64,000 nt of DNA from Rothia similimucilaginosa (GCF_029850875.1 NZ_JAOVAM010000005.1:124001-188000); one strand, 5' to 3'. Shown: positions 41,975-51,930, numbered from the stretch's first letter. Numbers and translations: made by a program. Notes: generated from the letters alone by a model not told the origin.

Positions 41975-43327
41975 ATGACTCACACCAATCCAGATACCCT
42001 CAGCCGCGGCTCATATAGCAACTCACGCCGCGTAGCCGATATTCTGCGTGCAGAATCCGTCGGTGGTACCGTACTGTTGATTGCGACGGTGCTGGCAGTA
42101 GTACTTGCCAACACCCCCGCATCCACCTTCTACTTTGGTCTGCGAGACACCGTTGTTGGCCCGGTCATCCCCGGCTTCAACCACCTGCAGATGAGCCTCG
42201 GTACCTGGGCAGCAGACGGTCTGCTCGTAGTCTTCTTCTTCCTCACCGGTCTGGAGCTGAAGAAAGAATTCGTGACCGGTGACCTCAAGTCACCGTCCAC
42301 CGCTATTGTGCCGATTGCGGCTGCTTTCGGTGGCGTTGTGGTGCCCGCAATTATCTACACGGCCTTTAACCTCGGTAACCCCACCGCTCTGCACGGTTGG
42401 GCTATCCCCACCGCAACCGATATTGCGTTTGCGGTGTCCGTTCTCGCCGCTGTGGGCACCTTCCTACCCTCGGCGATGCGTGTCTTCCTGCTGACCCTGG
42501 CTGTGGTCGACGACCTGATTGCAATCTGCATTATCGCAATCTTCTACACCAATAACTTCCACGGCGAGTACCTGCTCTTCGCACTGATTCCCCTCGCCCT
42601 TTTCGCGTTCATTGCCTACCGTGGTGAGACCATCTTGCACCTAAAGCCACTGGCTGCCTGGCTGCTGCTTCTGCCCCTGGGTATTATCACCTGGGCGCTC
42701 TTCCTTGAGTCCGGTATTCACGCGACCATTTCTGGTGTGGTTCTGGGCTTCCTGGTGCCGGTGAAGATGTCCGCTCGCTCTAAGGCAGCCGAGGCTGAGC
42801 ACGGTCTTGCGGAGGTGCTGGAGCACCGCTTCCGTCCCCTCTCTACCGGCATCTGCGTACCCATCTTCGCGTTCTTCAGCGCGGGTGTGGCTGTGGGCGG
42901 TTTTGAAGGCCTCGGACGCGCCCTCACCGACTCCGTGGCGGTCGGCATTATGGTTGCGCTGGTTGCCGGTAAGACCATCGGTATTTTCGGCACCACCTGG
43001 CTCGTAACTCGCTTCAAGAACGCTAACCTCGATCCGGATGTCGCCTGGATTGACGTGGTCGGTCTGGCTGCAACCGCTGGTATCGGTTTCACCGTGTCCC
43101 TGCTGGTGGCTGAGCTATCCTTCCCGCATGGCTCCCCGCACACCGAGGATGCAAAGATTGCGATTCTCGTCGGCTCTGTTCTGGCTGCCATTGTGGGCGC
43201 GGCTATCCTATCTCGCCGTAACAAGCACTACCGCGCCCTAGCCGAGAAGGAAACCTTGGACGCTGACGACAACGGCATCCCCGACGTCTTCGAAGGCACC
43301 TACCGTGACCCGAAGACTGAAGCCTAG
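41975..43327 (+). CDS. nhaA: Na+/H+ antiporter NhaA
   Basis: A 450-residue membrane protein with about 12 helices. FFLTGLELKKEFVTG, PTATDIAFAVSVLA and LTLAVVDDLIAICIIAIFY (the two transport Asp residues) are diagnostic. It exchanges internal Na+ or Li+ for external H+ and helps pH and salt control. GAGGAGAG precedes ATG 41975. The C-terminal tail has DADDNGIPDVFEG, resembling an EF-hand-like Ca2+ loop, which is unusual for NhaA. Confidence 0.95.
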   Translation: MTHTNPDTLSRGSYSNSRRVADILRAESVGGTVLLIATVLAVVLANTPASTFYFGLRDTVVGPVIPGFNHLQMSLGTWAADGLLVVFFFLTGLELKKEFVTGDLKSPSTAIVPIAAAFGGVVVPAIIYTAFNLGNPTALHGWAIPTATDIAFAVSVLAAVGTFLPSAMRVFLLTLAVVDDLIAICIIAIFYTNNFHGEYLLFALIPLALFAFIAYRGETILHLKPLAAWLLLLPLGIITWALFLESGIHATISGVVLGFLVPVKMSARSKAAEAEHGLAEVLEHRFRPLSTGICVPIFAFFSAGVAVGGFEGLGRALTDSVAVGIMVALVAGKTIGIFGTTWLVTRFKNANLDPDVAWIDVVGLAATAGIGFTVSLLVAELSFPHGSPHTEDAKIAILVGSVLAAIVGAAILSRRNKHYRALAEKETLDADDNGIPDVFEGTYRDPKTEA

Positions 43328-43381
43328 CAAGAAATCCTAAGGTCCAGAACCTTCTTACACCCCAATGACCCGCTGATCATG

Positions 43382-46060
43382 ATGTCTCACCGCGCTACCT
43401 CACGTCGCCGTACAGAACGAGTAGGGCAGGCACCCGCGCCTCCCTCAAGGTATGCAGAGATATCAGCACGCGTGGTCATTGGGGTGTATTCTTTTGCCAC
43501 GCTTCTGACCACGTTTGCGTGGATTATCTCTCCGCTGCGGCACGGTTGAGGCTTCACCTGGTGGGAAGTCACCGCAGACCTGTTGAATATCCCATCCACT
43601 CACACTCTGCCCAGTGCTATTACGATGATTGTGCTGGTTTCTGGGCTGATTGTGCGCAAGCGCGCTGCCCTCATTGCCATCATCGTTTTTCAGCTGCAGG
43701 GCGCGCTGATTGCGACCCATAGCGCTTTTACACTGGTGTTCCCCGCGGGGATTATGCCTAAGGAGCGTATTTTCTCCTCAACGGTCGATATGCTCTCCAT
43801 CGTGTTTGCGTGTGCGCTGGTGCCGTTCCTTTTTTCGATTCGTTCGGCGTTCCCGGCACGCATTGGTCGCCTCTCGTGGGTGGGTGCGGCTGCTACGGCA
43901 GCCGGCGGTATTCTGCTGACCACTTTGGTGCTCTGGTATCTCTGCCGTATTGGTGTGTGGGAACCGTTGCGTTCGGTTACCCCGTGGGAGTTGGTGATGC
44001 ACGGTATGGGTATTGAGCGTACCCATCCCGGTGTTTGGTCTGCTGATGTGGTGGGTTTCTTGGCCTCTTTCGGTTACGGTGCTTCGCTGGTTGCGGCGCT
44101 GAGCATCAGCGAGGCTGGCGCGCGCCTATTAACCGTGCGGGTCTATCGATTATTCAGATGGGTGAGGAGGCGGTCCTTGAGACGGATCGTCTCACGCTCA
44201 ATGACACATCGATGTTACTGGTGCGTCAGGCGGTTCAGCGTGTGCGCTATAGCGGGTATACAGCGCTGATACGTCGCTTTACGGAGCTGGATGAGCAGCA
44301 GCATCAGCAGGTTGCGGAGGGTATTTCGGCGTCGCGTCTGTATCATTTCAATCTGAAGTTTGCCCCGTTGTGGGTTCCTCATTTTTTGGCGACGGAGCCG
44401 ACGTTGGCGATGGTGAATGTTATGTTTGCTGCGGGCATGGCGGAGGGCTTTTTACCGAATCTGTCGGCACGCCGTTTACAGGATCAGAAGCAGGTTCTTT
44501 CTACAGGTGAGTTGGATGCTCTTCACCAGATGCAACTCGCTACTGTGGAAGAGCTTCCTGAAGTGTCGCGTAGCGATTAGACTCAGCATCGTCTGCGCCA
44601 CTTGGAGGCGCTACGCGCAGCGGGCATGGAGCCGTATCCGCTGGGTGGTGATAAGGGCGGTACTAGTGTATTTGTGTTGGGTGTCCAAAATGCCTGCGTA
44701 TATTCTCTTCTATAAATATTCCAGATTCAGAATTTATTGTTTCCGGTCGTGTTCGCACGCTTTGTAAGCACAGCGGAGTCCTCTTTGTAACCCTTGTTGA
44801 AAAAGGGTGAAACCATGCAGGTTGTCATAGAGCGTAGCTTGGTGGGCGAGCGTTTGCTAAACCTCGCCTCCCGCAACCTGGATACGGGCGACATCATCAC
44901 CGTGCGGGGCACCTACGGGGCGAGCCGTAACGGCACTGAATCGCTGATTGCCTCCACCTGGCATATGGCGTCGAAGAGCCTGCACCCCATCCCCTTTGAC
45001 TCCTTTACTGACCCCGAGGTGCGTCTGCGTCGCCCGTTCCACGGACCTGTTGGTGCATCCAGATCAGATTCAGAATCTGCGCCTGCACACTAAGGTGATT
45101 AAGGCCTTACGTGCCCGTTTGGATGCGGAGGGTTTCCTTGAGGTGGAGACCCCGATTCTGCATACGGTGCACGGTGGTGCGAGCGCGCATCCTTTCCGCA
45201 CGTATATCAATGCCTATGGTGAGGATTTGACGCTGCGTATTGCGCCAGAGCTGTATCTGAAGCGTCTGGTGGTGGGCGGTAGCGGTCCGGTGTATGAGCT
45301 GGGTCGTGATTTCCGTAATGAGGGTGCTGATGCGACCCATAATCCGGAGTTTACGGTGCTTGAGTCGTATCATCCGTATGCGGATTATGTGCAGATGCGG
45401 TAGTTGATGGAGCATCTGATTAAGGATGCCGCACAGGCGGTGTTTGGTTCGGTGTCGTTGCCACTGGGTCATAAGGCTTCGAGCGAGCACACGGTATCTG
45501 ATGTGTCGGGTCCGTGGCATGTGGTGTCGGTGTGTGATGCCCTGTCGGAGGCACTGGGTCGCCGTGTGGATGTGCAGACAGATTTTGAGGAGTTGCTGGC
45601 TTTGGCGCAGCAGCACGGTGTGCGTGTTCATGAGGGTACGGGTCCGGGAGCCATCGTTGAGGAGCTGTATGGTGAGCTGGTTGAGGCGCATACAGTGGAG
45701 CCGACGTTCTATAAGGATTTCCCTGCGGAGACGAGTCTGCTTGCGGCACCGCATCGTAGTGTTCCGGGTTTGGCGGAGCGTTGGGATTTGGTGATCAATG
45801 GCATGGAGATAGGCTGTGAATATTCCAAATTGGCGGATCCTCTGGTGCAGCGTGAGCGCCTGACGGAACAGTCGTTGAAGGCGGCTGCGGGTGACCTGGA
45901 GGCGATGGAGGTGGATGAGGATTTCCTGTACGCCTTGGAGACGGGTATGCCGCCGACGGGTGGTTTGGGTCTGGGTGTGAACCGTTTGGTGATGCTGTTG
46001 GCTCAGACGCAGATTCGTGGGGTATTGTCGTTCCCGTTTGTGAAGCCTGAGTGTTCATAG
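43382..46060 (+). pseudogene. lysX: lysX pseudogene (lysyl-phosphatidylglycerol synthase/LysRS fusion)
   Basis: Pieces of one long gene remain in order: N-terminal membrane helices (to about 44128), the end of the lysyl-transferase domain (LSIIQMGEEAVLETDRLTL, then RLYHFNLKFAPLWVPHF), an OB-fold (VSGRVRTL) and the class II LysRS core ([51 protein letters not shown]). Reading is broken by in-frame stops at 43547, 44578 and 45401 and by frame changes near 44128, 44700, 44795 and 45040. Much of the transferase domain is missing. Intact LysX adds lysine to phosphatidylglycerol and lowers sensitivity to cationic peptides. Here the function must be lost. Confidence 0.85.
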
Positions 46061-46089
46061 TCCCGGCCGATACCCCCCGTTTATTCGCT

Positions 46090-46129
46090 AAGCCCGGTGC
46101 GAGGTTTTGCGTCTTGTGCCGGGCTTTTT
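46090..46129 (+). terminator. Terminator after the lysX remnant
   Basis: AAGCCCGG (46090-46097) pairs with CCGGGCTT (46119-46126) and is followed by TTTTT. Confidence 0.8.
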
Positions 46130-46274
46130 GCGCCCACCCCACTAGTATTGGTGGAACCCTCATGGAGCCTATATTTACTCTGCCCGTATATTAAGTATTC
46201 GTTACATTTTGCGCTTGACCCCTTTTTTAAGTTGCTCCGTGAGGGTTGCGCATCCCACAATGAGGTGACTAATC

Positions 46275-46361
46275 ATGCGGAGTATATTTGACTCCGCTGC
46301 GCGGCGTGAGTCCGCACCACCCAGCAATGTAACCCACACGTTGTCCCTCTTCCGGGTTTGA
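46275..46361 (+). CDS. Possible leader peptide ahead of the symporter
   Basis: A 28-codon frame with GAGGTG about 8 nt before the ATG, containing SAARRESAPP and ending at TGA 46359-46361 inside the loop of the terminator-like hairpin that follows. This arrangement could couple leader translation to symporter transcription. It may also be chance. Confidence 0.35.
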   Translation: MRSIFDSAARRESAPPSNVTHTLSLFRV

Positions 46362-46376
46362 GCGTGCGGGCTTTTT
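46333..46376 (+). terminator. Terminator-like hairpin (possible attenuator) before alsT
   Basis: CCCACACG (46333-46340) pairs with CGTGCGGG (46363-46370; one mismatch) and is followed by CTTTTT, only 23 nt before the symporter start. A 7-bp hairpin GCGGAGT/ACTCCGC lies at 46277-46297. Confidence 0.45.
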
Positions 46377-46398
46377 GCTTTCAAGATTGGAGTACCGA

Positions 46399-47961
46399 GT
46401 GGATTTTCTTCTGAATATCATCGGGGATATTAATACGCATACTGCAGGGCTAACTTCCTCCGTGGATGCTGTGCAGAACTGGATGTGGAGTAATTTCCTC
46501 TACTACGCTCTGATTGCGGCTGGTCTGTACATTACAATTCGTACTCGCGGCGTGCAATGGCGTTCCATTAAGGAAATGATTCGTGTCCTGGGTGACCCGG
46601 TTGCTCGTGAGGCTGACGGCAAGAAGAGTATTTCTTCGTTCCGTGCGTTTACTGTTTCGGCGGCTTCTCGTGTGGGTACCGGTACTGTTGCGGGTGTTGC
46701 TCTGGCTATTGCTATGGGCGGCCCGGGTGCTGTGTTCTGGATGTGGGTTATTGCTGCTGTTGGTGCAGCTTCTGCTTTCGCGGAGTCCCTTCTGGGTCAG
46801 CTATACAAGGAGCGCGGTAAGGATTCCTATATTGGTGGTCCGGCGTACTACATGAAGCGCGGTTTGAATGCTCGTTGGATGGGTTACATCTTCGTGGCGT
46901 TCATTGTGGTCACTTATGCGTTTGTGTTTGTGGCGGTTCAGACGAATGCTGTGGTGGATGCTACGGCGAACTCGTTCAACATTGATGTTTCGGGTACTAA
47001 TTCGATGGGCTTCCGAATCACTATTGGTCTGATTATGGTGGCGCTGACTGGGGCTATTATTTTCGGTGGTATTCGCGCGATTTCTTCGGTGACTGAGTGG
47101 CTGGTTCCGATTATGGCGGTGCTGTATCTGTTGCTGGGCCTACTGGTTGTTCTACTGAACATCACTGAGGTTCCGAATATGCTGCTGATGATTTTCCAGG
47201 GTGCTTTCGGCATTAAGGAGTTCGTAACCGGTGGCGCGATGGGTGCCGTAATTTGGGGTATGAAGCGTGGTCTGCTGACTAACGAGGCGGGTATGGGTAC
47301 TGCTCCGAACGCTGGTGCGACCGCTACTATTTCTCACCCGGCTAAGCAGGGTTATGTGCAGACTCTGGGTGTTTACTTTGACACGATGATGGCGTGTACT
47401 GTGACTGCGTTTATTGTTCTGCTATCGAACCCGACCTATGGTGATCGTTCTCGTGGTGCGTCGCTGACTCAGTCGGCGCTGGCTATGCAGCTCGGTGACT
47501 GGGCGGTTCATTTCTTGACGATTGCGATTTTCATGTTTGCGTTCTCCACTGTGATTGGTAACTACTACTACGGTGAGTCGAATATACGTTTCGTGACTGA
47601 GCGTAAGCTGCCGATGAATATTTTCCGCGTGCTAGTTCTGGTATTCGTGTTCTTCGGTGCAATTTCTTCACTGGATCTGGTATGGACTACCGCGGATATG
47701 CTGAATGCCGGCATGGTGATTGTGAACTTGACGGCGGTTCTGTTGATGACTCCGCAGGTTGTTGCGGTGTTGAAGAACTATGAGGCTCAGCGTAAGGCTG
47801 GTTTGGAGCCGATTTTTAAGGCTTCGGATATGCCTGAGTTAAAGAATCTTGCGGCGTGGGATGGCACCGATGAGGTGACTACCCGTGAGTTCTGGGCTGA
47901 GTATGACGCGAAGACTGCTGAGCGTCGTGCTGCTAAGAAGGCCAAGAAGGCTAAGCGCTAG
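46399..47961 (+). CDS. alsT: Sodium:alanine/glycine symporter (AGCS family)
   Basis: A 520-residue membrane protein with about 11 helices. Family motifs include SAASRVGTGTVAGVALAI, GGPAYYMKRGL, and TNEAGMGTAPNAGATA. It imports alanine or glycine with Na+. I chose GTG 46399 because GGAG lies 6 nt upstream; the longer frame begins at a TTG inside the hairpin tail. The C-terminus is a Lys/Ala-rich basic tail. Expression may be controlled by the hairpin and leader frame just upstream. Confidence 0.92.
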   Translation: MDFLLNIIGDINTHTAGLTSSVDAVQNWMWSNFLYYALIAAGLYITIRTRGVQWRSIKEMIRVLGDPVAREADGKKSISSFRAFTVSAASRVGTGTVAGVALAIAMGGPGAVFWMWVIAAVGAASAFAESLLGQLYKERGKDSYIGGPAYYMKRGLNARWMGYIFVAFIVVTYAFVFVAVQTNAVVDATANSFNIDVSGTNSMGFRITIGLIMVALTGAIIFGGIRAISSVTEWLVPIMAVLYLLLGLLVVLLNITEVPNMLLMIFQGAFGIKEFVTGGAMGAVIWGMKRGLLTNEAGMGTAPNAGATATISHPAKQGYVQTLGVYFDTMMACTVTAFIVLLSNPTYGDRSRGASLTQSALAMQLGDWAVHFLTIAIFMFAFSTVIGNYYYGESNIRFVTERKLPMNIFRVLVLVFVFFGAISSLDLVWTTADMLNAGMVIVNLTAVLLMTPQVVAVLKNYEAQRKAGLEPIFKASDMPELKNLAAWDGTDEVTTREFWAEYDAKTAERRAAKKAKKAKR

Positions 47962-47988
47962 TTTATAAGCCTCGTATAGGCTTTATGG

Positions 47989-48025
47989 AGGGTCCGTCCT
48001 GCTGTGTGCGGGGTGGACCCTTTTT
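47989..48025 (+). terminator. Terminator after alsT
   Basis: AGGGTCC (47989-47995) pairs with GGACCCT (48015-48021) and is followed by TTTTT. Confidence 0.85.
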
Positions 48026-48147
48026 GTGTACCTGAGGCGTATATGAGGCACCCATCAGGGTGGGCTCTGCGCGCCTCCTCGGACTGTTCTGAGGGCCTGG
48101 GGGCTCCTCACGGCTCTGTATGCTTAGGGAGGATGTTAGGAGGACTT

Positions 48148-48468
48148 ATGGCTTGGAATAATGTACTGGAGCTGGTGGTCACCATCGTGTTTCTGGCTGG
48201 TATTGCGTTGGCGCTACTGTGCTTGGTGACGATTCATCGGAATCCATATTTTTCTGAGGTGCAGAAGTTGAAGTGGCTTTTGCTGGTGTTGTGCCTGCCG
48301 TATGTGGGTCCGGTGACGTGGTTGTTGCGTGCGCGTTTGGAACGTATTGACCGGGAACATGCTGAACACGAGCGTATGGCGCGGGAGCAGGGTTCTGAGG
48401 CTGCTTCCGATGGAGTGTCCGATCGCGCCTCGGAGGCTCCCTCTGAACCCTCCACCACCTTAAAGTAA
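48148..48468 (+). CDS. Small PLDc_N-type membrane protein
   Basis: A 106-residue protein with two helices (VVTIVFLAGIALALLCLVTI and KWLLLVLCLPYVGPVTWLL). The second has the pattern of the phospholipase D-nuclease N-terminal domain found alone in many actinobacterial small membrane proteins. A charged Glu/Ser tail follows. AGGAGG lies 4 nt before ATG 48148, which decides this start over the longer open frame. Function unknown. Confidence 0.8.
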   Translation: MAWNNVLELVVTIVFLAGIALALLCLVTIHRNPYFSEVQKLKWLLLVLCLPYVGPVTWLLRARLERIDREHAEHERMAREQGSEAASDGVSDRASEAPSEPSTTLK

Positions 48469-48556
48469 CAAAGGTCACACTCACTCAATTGGACAGCACC
48501 GCATGCAGTCCGTATAGTTTTATGTGTTGCCTACAGTGATACACCGTAAGACACAT

Positions 48557-48643
48557 GCGCGAGTGGCGGAATAGGCAGACGCGCACGGTTCAGGTCCGTG
48601 TGCCCGTGAGGGCGTGGGGGTTCAACTCCCCCCTCGCGCACCA
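48557..48643 (+). tRNA. tRNA-Leu (anticodon CAG)
   Basis: Acceptor GCGCGAG pairs with CTCGCGC. The D-arm has GGCGGAATAGGCAGACGC. The anticodon loop TTCAGGT has CAG at 48591-48593. There is a long variable arm (class II tRNA), a T-arm GGGGGTTCAACTCCCCC and an encoded CCA. tRNA-Leu beside fhaA is a common arrangement in actinobacteria. Confidence 0.95.
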
Positions 48644-48646
48644 ACG

Positions 48647-48677
48647 ATCCCCGGTTCGAAAGAACCGGGGATTTTTT
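48647..48677 (+). terminator. Terminator after tRNA-Leu
   Basis: An 11-bp perfect stem with a GAAA loop (48647-48657 with 48662-48672) and six T residues. Confidence 0.92.
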
Positions 48678-48871
48678 CATATCCATAACCATTTCCCCGC
48701 TAAATGACGGGGTTCCAGAGCGATCGCGAGTGCATCACCTAAAATAGAATCGGGTGTGTTCTTTCACAGGGCACACAGCTAACGCACAGACACGCTCGTT
48801 AAACTAAGCCTTTCGGATAAAGACCGTTTGCGCGGTCTGTTCCTCGGAATGGTCGTTGAGAAGGAGGCGGC

Positions 48872-49735
48872 ATGAAGTTTTTCGACAAGCTGGGAAAGCT
48901 GGAGCAAGGCATCGGTCGCACTGTCGGCCTTTCCAAGGGCTTCGGCACCTTTGCGAAGGCGGATGTTGCTAACCGCGTCCGTATCATGATGGATGACGAG
49001 TCCTATGTGGACGGCAGTGGCCGCACTATGGCTCCTAATGTCTATACTCTCCGTTTCGCACCGGTTGATTTCCCTCGCCTACGCGAGTGGGGCAACCCGT
49101 TCGCTGTTGAGCTGTGCGATTTGGCAATTTCGCACGCCCGCGCGCAGGGTTACACCTTGATTGGTGCAGTTCGCGTGACGTTCAACGTTCTTGATTCTCT
49201 CTCTGAGGGCGAGTTTGAGGTTGTTGCGACCTTCGAGCCGTTCTCTGTGCCGGAGGCTCCGGCATCCCCGTCTTTGCGTGGTGCTACTAACTATGCACCG
49301 GTGCGTCCGCCGCGTGAGTCTTCTTTGCCGACCCGCATTACGAAGCCGGCTGCTCAGCCGCCTCAGCCCCCGCAGCCTGCACAGTTGCAGACTCCTGTGG
49401 GTCGCCCAAGCATGCCTGTACCGCCCCCTGCAGCGGGTATTCCCCGTTTCTTCTTGGAGATTGAGGGTCGCATGCACCCGGTGGATCGTCTGCCATTTGT
49501 GCTGGGCCGCGGTTCTGATGCTGATCTTCGTCTGGATGATAAGGGCGTTTCTCGCCGTCACCTGCAGCTTTCGATGCAGGGTGGTGCGGTGGTCGCCTCC
49601 GATATGGGTTCTACTAATGGCACGCTGATTAATGGGGCGCCTTTACGTGCACCCGTGATGCTGGCGAACGGTTCACTGCTTCGCATGGGTAATACCCGCA
49701 TCATTTTCCATAGTTCGACCGGAGGTGCCCGTTAA
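48872..49735 (+). CDS. fhaA: FHA-domain protein FhaA
   Basis: A 287-residue cytosolic protein. The N-terminal domain (about 1-130, FDKLGKLEQGIGRTVGLSKGFG, the DUF3662/FhaA_N fold) is followed by a Pro-rich linker and a C-terminal FHA domain (about 190-285: VLGRGSDADLRLDDKGVSRRHLQL, DMGSTNGTLING). FHA domains bind phosphothreonine, so it reads the output of the kinases encoded downstream; in mycobacteria FhaA binds MviN and links kinase signals to wall synthesis. GAAGGAGG precedes ATG 48872. It heads the operon and its stop overlaps the next start. Confidence 0.95.
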   Translation: MKFFDKLGKLEQGIGRTVGLSKGFGTFAKADVANRVRIMMDDESYVDGSGRTMAPNVYTLRFAPVDFPRLREWGNPFAVELCDLAISHARAQGYTLIGAVRVTFNVLDSLSEGEFEVVATFEPFSVPEAPASPSLRGATNYAPVRPPRESSLPTRITKPAAQPPQPPQPAQLQTPVGRPSMPVPPPAAGIPRFFLEIEGRMHPVDRLPFVLGRGSDADLRLDDKGVSRRHLQLSMQGGAVVASDMGSTNGTLINGAPLRAPVMLANGSLLRMGNTRIIFHSSTGGAR

Positions 49736-50199
49736 TGGCGTCCGAACTGACTGTTACTATCCTTCGTTACGCTTTTCTGGCGCTCATCTGGTTCTTTGTT
49801 TTCCTGGTGGTTTCGGCTGCTCGCCGTGACCTTGGTTTGGGTAAGAACTATCGTGCGGCGCCGGTTAATGCGGTTCCGGAGGCTACCCATATTGCGCCTC
49901 CGCCGGCTCGTCCTTCGCAGCTTGTGATTACTACGGGGGTGCAGGCTGGCGCGATGATGCAGCTGGGTGATCACCCGATTATTATTGGTCGCGCTAATGA
50001 CATTGAGGTGTCTCTGCAGGATGATTACGCCTCTGGCCGCCATGCGCGTCTGTTTCCTCAGGGTTCCCGCTGGTTCCTGGAGGATTTGAATTCTACTAAT
50101 GGCACGTTCGTCAATAGCGAGCGTCTGACTCGTGCGACCGCGATTGAGCCCGGTGATGATTTCCGCGTTGGCGGTACCACCATGCAGTTGAGGGGCTAG
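49735..50199 (+). CDS. fhaB: FHA-domain membrane protein FhaB/FipA
   Basis: A 154-residue protein with one N-terminal membrane helix (YAFLALIWFFVFLVV) and a C-terminal FHA domain (IIGRANDIEVSLQDDYASGRHARL, DLNSTNGTFVN). It is an adaptor that recruits phosphorylated partners to the division/elongation machinery (FipA in mycobacteria). It overlaps fhaA by one base and lies 3 bp from pstP, so the genes are co-transcribed. Confidence 0.94.
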   Translation: MASELTVTILRYAFLALIWFFVFLVVSAARRDLGLGKNYRAAPVNAVPEATHIAPPPARPSQLVITTGVQAGAMMQLGDHPIIIGRANDIEVSLQDDYASGRHARLFPQGSRWFLEDLNSTNGTFVNSERLTRATAIEPGDDFRVGGTTMQLRG

Positions 50200-50202
50200 T
50201 GT

Positions 50203-51930
50203 ATGAAGATCGCTTTTCGTTTTGAGGCCCGCTCTGATACGGGTCTGAAACGCTCGAAGAATGATGACTCCGGCTACGGTGGTCGTTTCCTTGCTGTGGT
50301 TGCTGATGGTATGGGCGGTCACGTGGGCGGCGATGTTGCGTCGGCTACGACGGTTTTGAATTTGACTCCACTTGACCATCCTGACTTTGAGGATGGTACC
50401 GGTAGCGTTTATCTGGCTGATGAGATTCAGAGCGCGAACCTGATTATTAATGAGCTGGCAGCTAATGACCCTCAGCTGGCGGGTATGGGTACAACCTGTA
50501 CTGCTCTGCTGATTGATGGTGATTGCATTGAGTTCGCCCATATTGGTGATTCGCGTGCGTATCGTCTGCGTTCGGGTGCTGACGGCGAGTTTGAGCAGAT
50601 TTCTACTGACCATACATTTGTGCAGCGTCTGCTCAATGAGGGTCGTATTACCCCGCAGGAGGCGGAGAACCACCCTCATAAGAACGTGATTATGCGCGTT
50701 CTGGGTGATGTTGACGCGTCCCCTGAGCTGGAGTTGAAGACTCTGGACGCTGTTCCAGGCGAGCGCTGGGTGCTCTCTTCAGACGGTTTGGATGCTGTGG
50801 TGTCCCTGTCGGAGATTGAGCAGGTGATGCGTTCTACCGATGACCTGTCTGAGATTGCTGACATTCTGATTGCGATGACGTTGGAGCGCGGCGCTCCGGA
50901 TAACGTCACGGTTGTGTCTCTGCAGGTGATTGACCGTGAGGTTCTGCCGGTGGATGAGCCGGTGGGTCCTTCGAGCCTGCCTGAGTCTGCTCTGCCTGAT
51001 TCGATTGTGGTGGAGCAGGAAGTTAGCACGAACACTCAGAAGCTTCCCGAGGCGGCTACCACGGTTGAGGCTACTGAGGCCCTTTTGAGCGCAGGCAATG
51101 ACGATGACTCAGATGATTTTCTTCCCCGCTCATTGCGTCGTTTCCGTCGTGCTCGTGACTTCTCTGGAACCCTGTTGCACAGTGGTTCTGGGGCCGTACG
51201 TCACTATATCGGCACGTACGATAATGCCGTGGATGCGGCTCTTACGAATGCTGCGATTTTGCGTAGCGAGTTGGGTTCCCGCCCGCATCAGCTGGTTGGT
51301 GCCGCTTCGGTGGCTACTGAGACCGGTATGATTCCGGCGGTTACTTCTCGTACCCTGGAGCATCGTGCGACGGTGGCTCAGCGTGTGCCGTTGAAGGTCG
51401 AGTCTGATGAGGCGACCCTGCCAGATGAGCTGGAGGAATTGATCGCTGAGGATACTGTGGAGCATTCTCGCCCGCGGTCTTGGTCGATTCGCCTGTTCAT
51501 TACCCTGCTGATTGCCGCTATTTTGACGCTGGCTGCGTGGACCGGTCTGCGCTATGTGGAGCGTAGCTACTATGTGGGTGAGAGTGATGGCACGGTTGCG
51601 GTCTACAACGGTATTCCGCACGCATTGGGTCCGATTCGTCTTTCTCACGTGGTGGAGAATACTGATATTCAGACGAGTGAGCTAAGTGATCATACTCGTT
51701 CTTTGTTACGTAATGCGATTACGGCCAAGGACCTGGAGGATGCACATCAGATTGTGACTCGTTTGAAGACTCAGGCGGACCAGTCTCGTGAGAAAGCGGA
51801 GCAGGCTGTTGCTTCCGCTTCTGCGTCTATGTCGCCGTCTGCTTCTGTGGTGGTTCCGAGCACCAATCCGACTTCCGCGGCTCCTGTAGCACCTGAGCAG
51901 GCCGCTGAAGGTGGTGTGTCTAATGGCTAA
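50203..51930 (+). CDS. pstP: PP2C-type Ser/Thr protein phosphatase
   Basis: A 575-residue membrane phosphatase that reverses the action of PknA and PknB. The catalytic part (about 1-240) shows the PPM motifs RSDTGLKRSKNDDSGY, VADGMGGHVGGD, HIGDSRAYRLR and APDNVTVV, which carry the Asp residues binding Mn2+. A long linker leads to a single helix (LFITLLIAAILTLAAW, about 427-445) and an extracellular part with a Ser/Ala tail. It is the third gene of the operon and its end overlaps the rodA start. Confidence 0.95.
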   Translation: MKIAFRFEARSDTGLKRSKNDDSGYGGRFLAVVADGMGGHVGGDVASATTVLNLTPLDHPDFEDGTGSVYLADEIQSANLIINELAANDPQLAGMGTTCTALLIDGDCIEFAHIGDSRAYRLRSGADGEFEQISTDHTFVQRLLNEGRITPQEAENHPHKNVIMRVLGDVDASPELELKTLDAVPGERWVLSSDGLDAVVSLSEIEQVMRSTDDLSEIADILIAMTLERGAPDNVTVVSLQVIDREVLPVDEPVGPSSLPESALPDSIVVEQEVSTNTQKLPEAATTVEATEALLSAGNDDDSDDFLPRSLRRFRRARDFSGTLLHSGSGAVRHYIGTYDNAVDAALTNAAILRSELGSRPHQLVGAASVATETGMIPAVTSRTLEHRATVAQRVPLKVESDEATLPDELEELIAEDTVEHSRPRSWSIRLFITLLIAAILTLAAWTGLRYVERSYYVGESDGTVAVYNGIPHALGPIRLSHVVENTDIQTSELSDHTRSLLRNAITAKDLEDAHQIVTRLKTQADQSREKAEQAVASASASMSPSASVVVPSTNPTSAAPVAPEQAAEGGVSNG

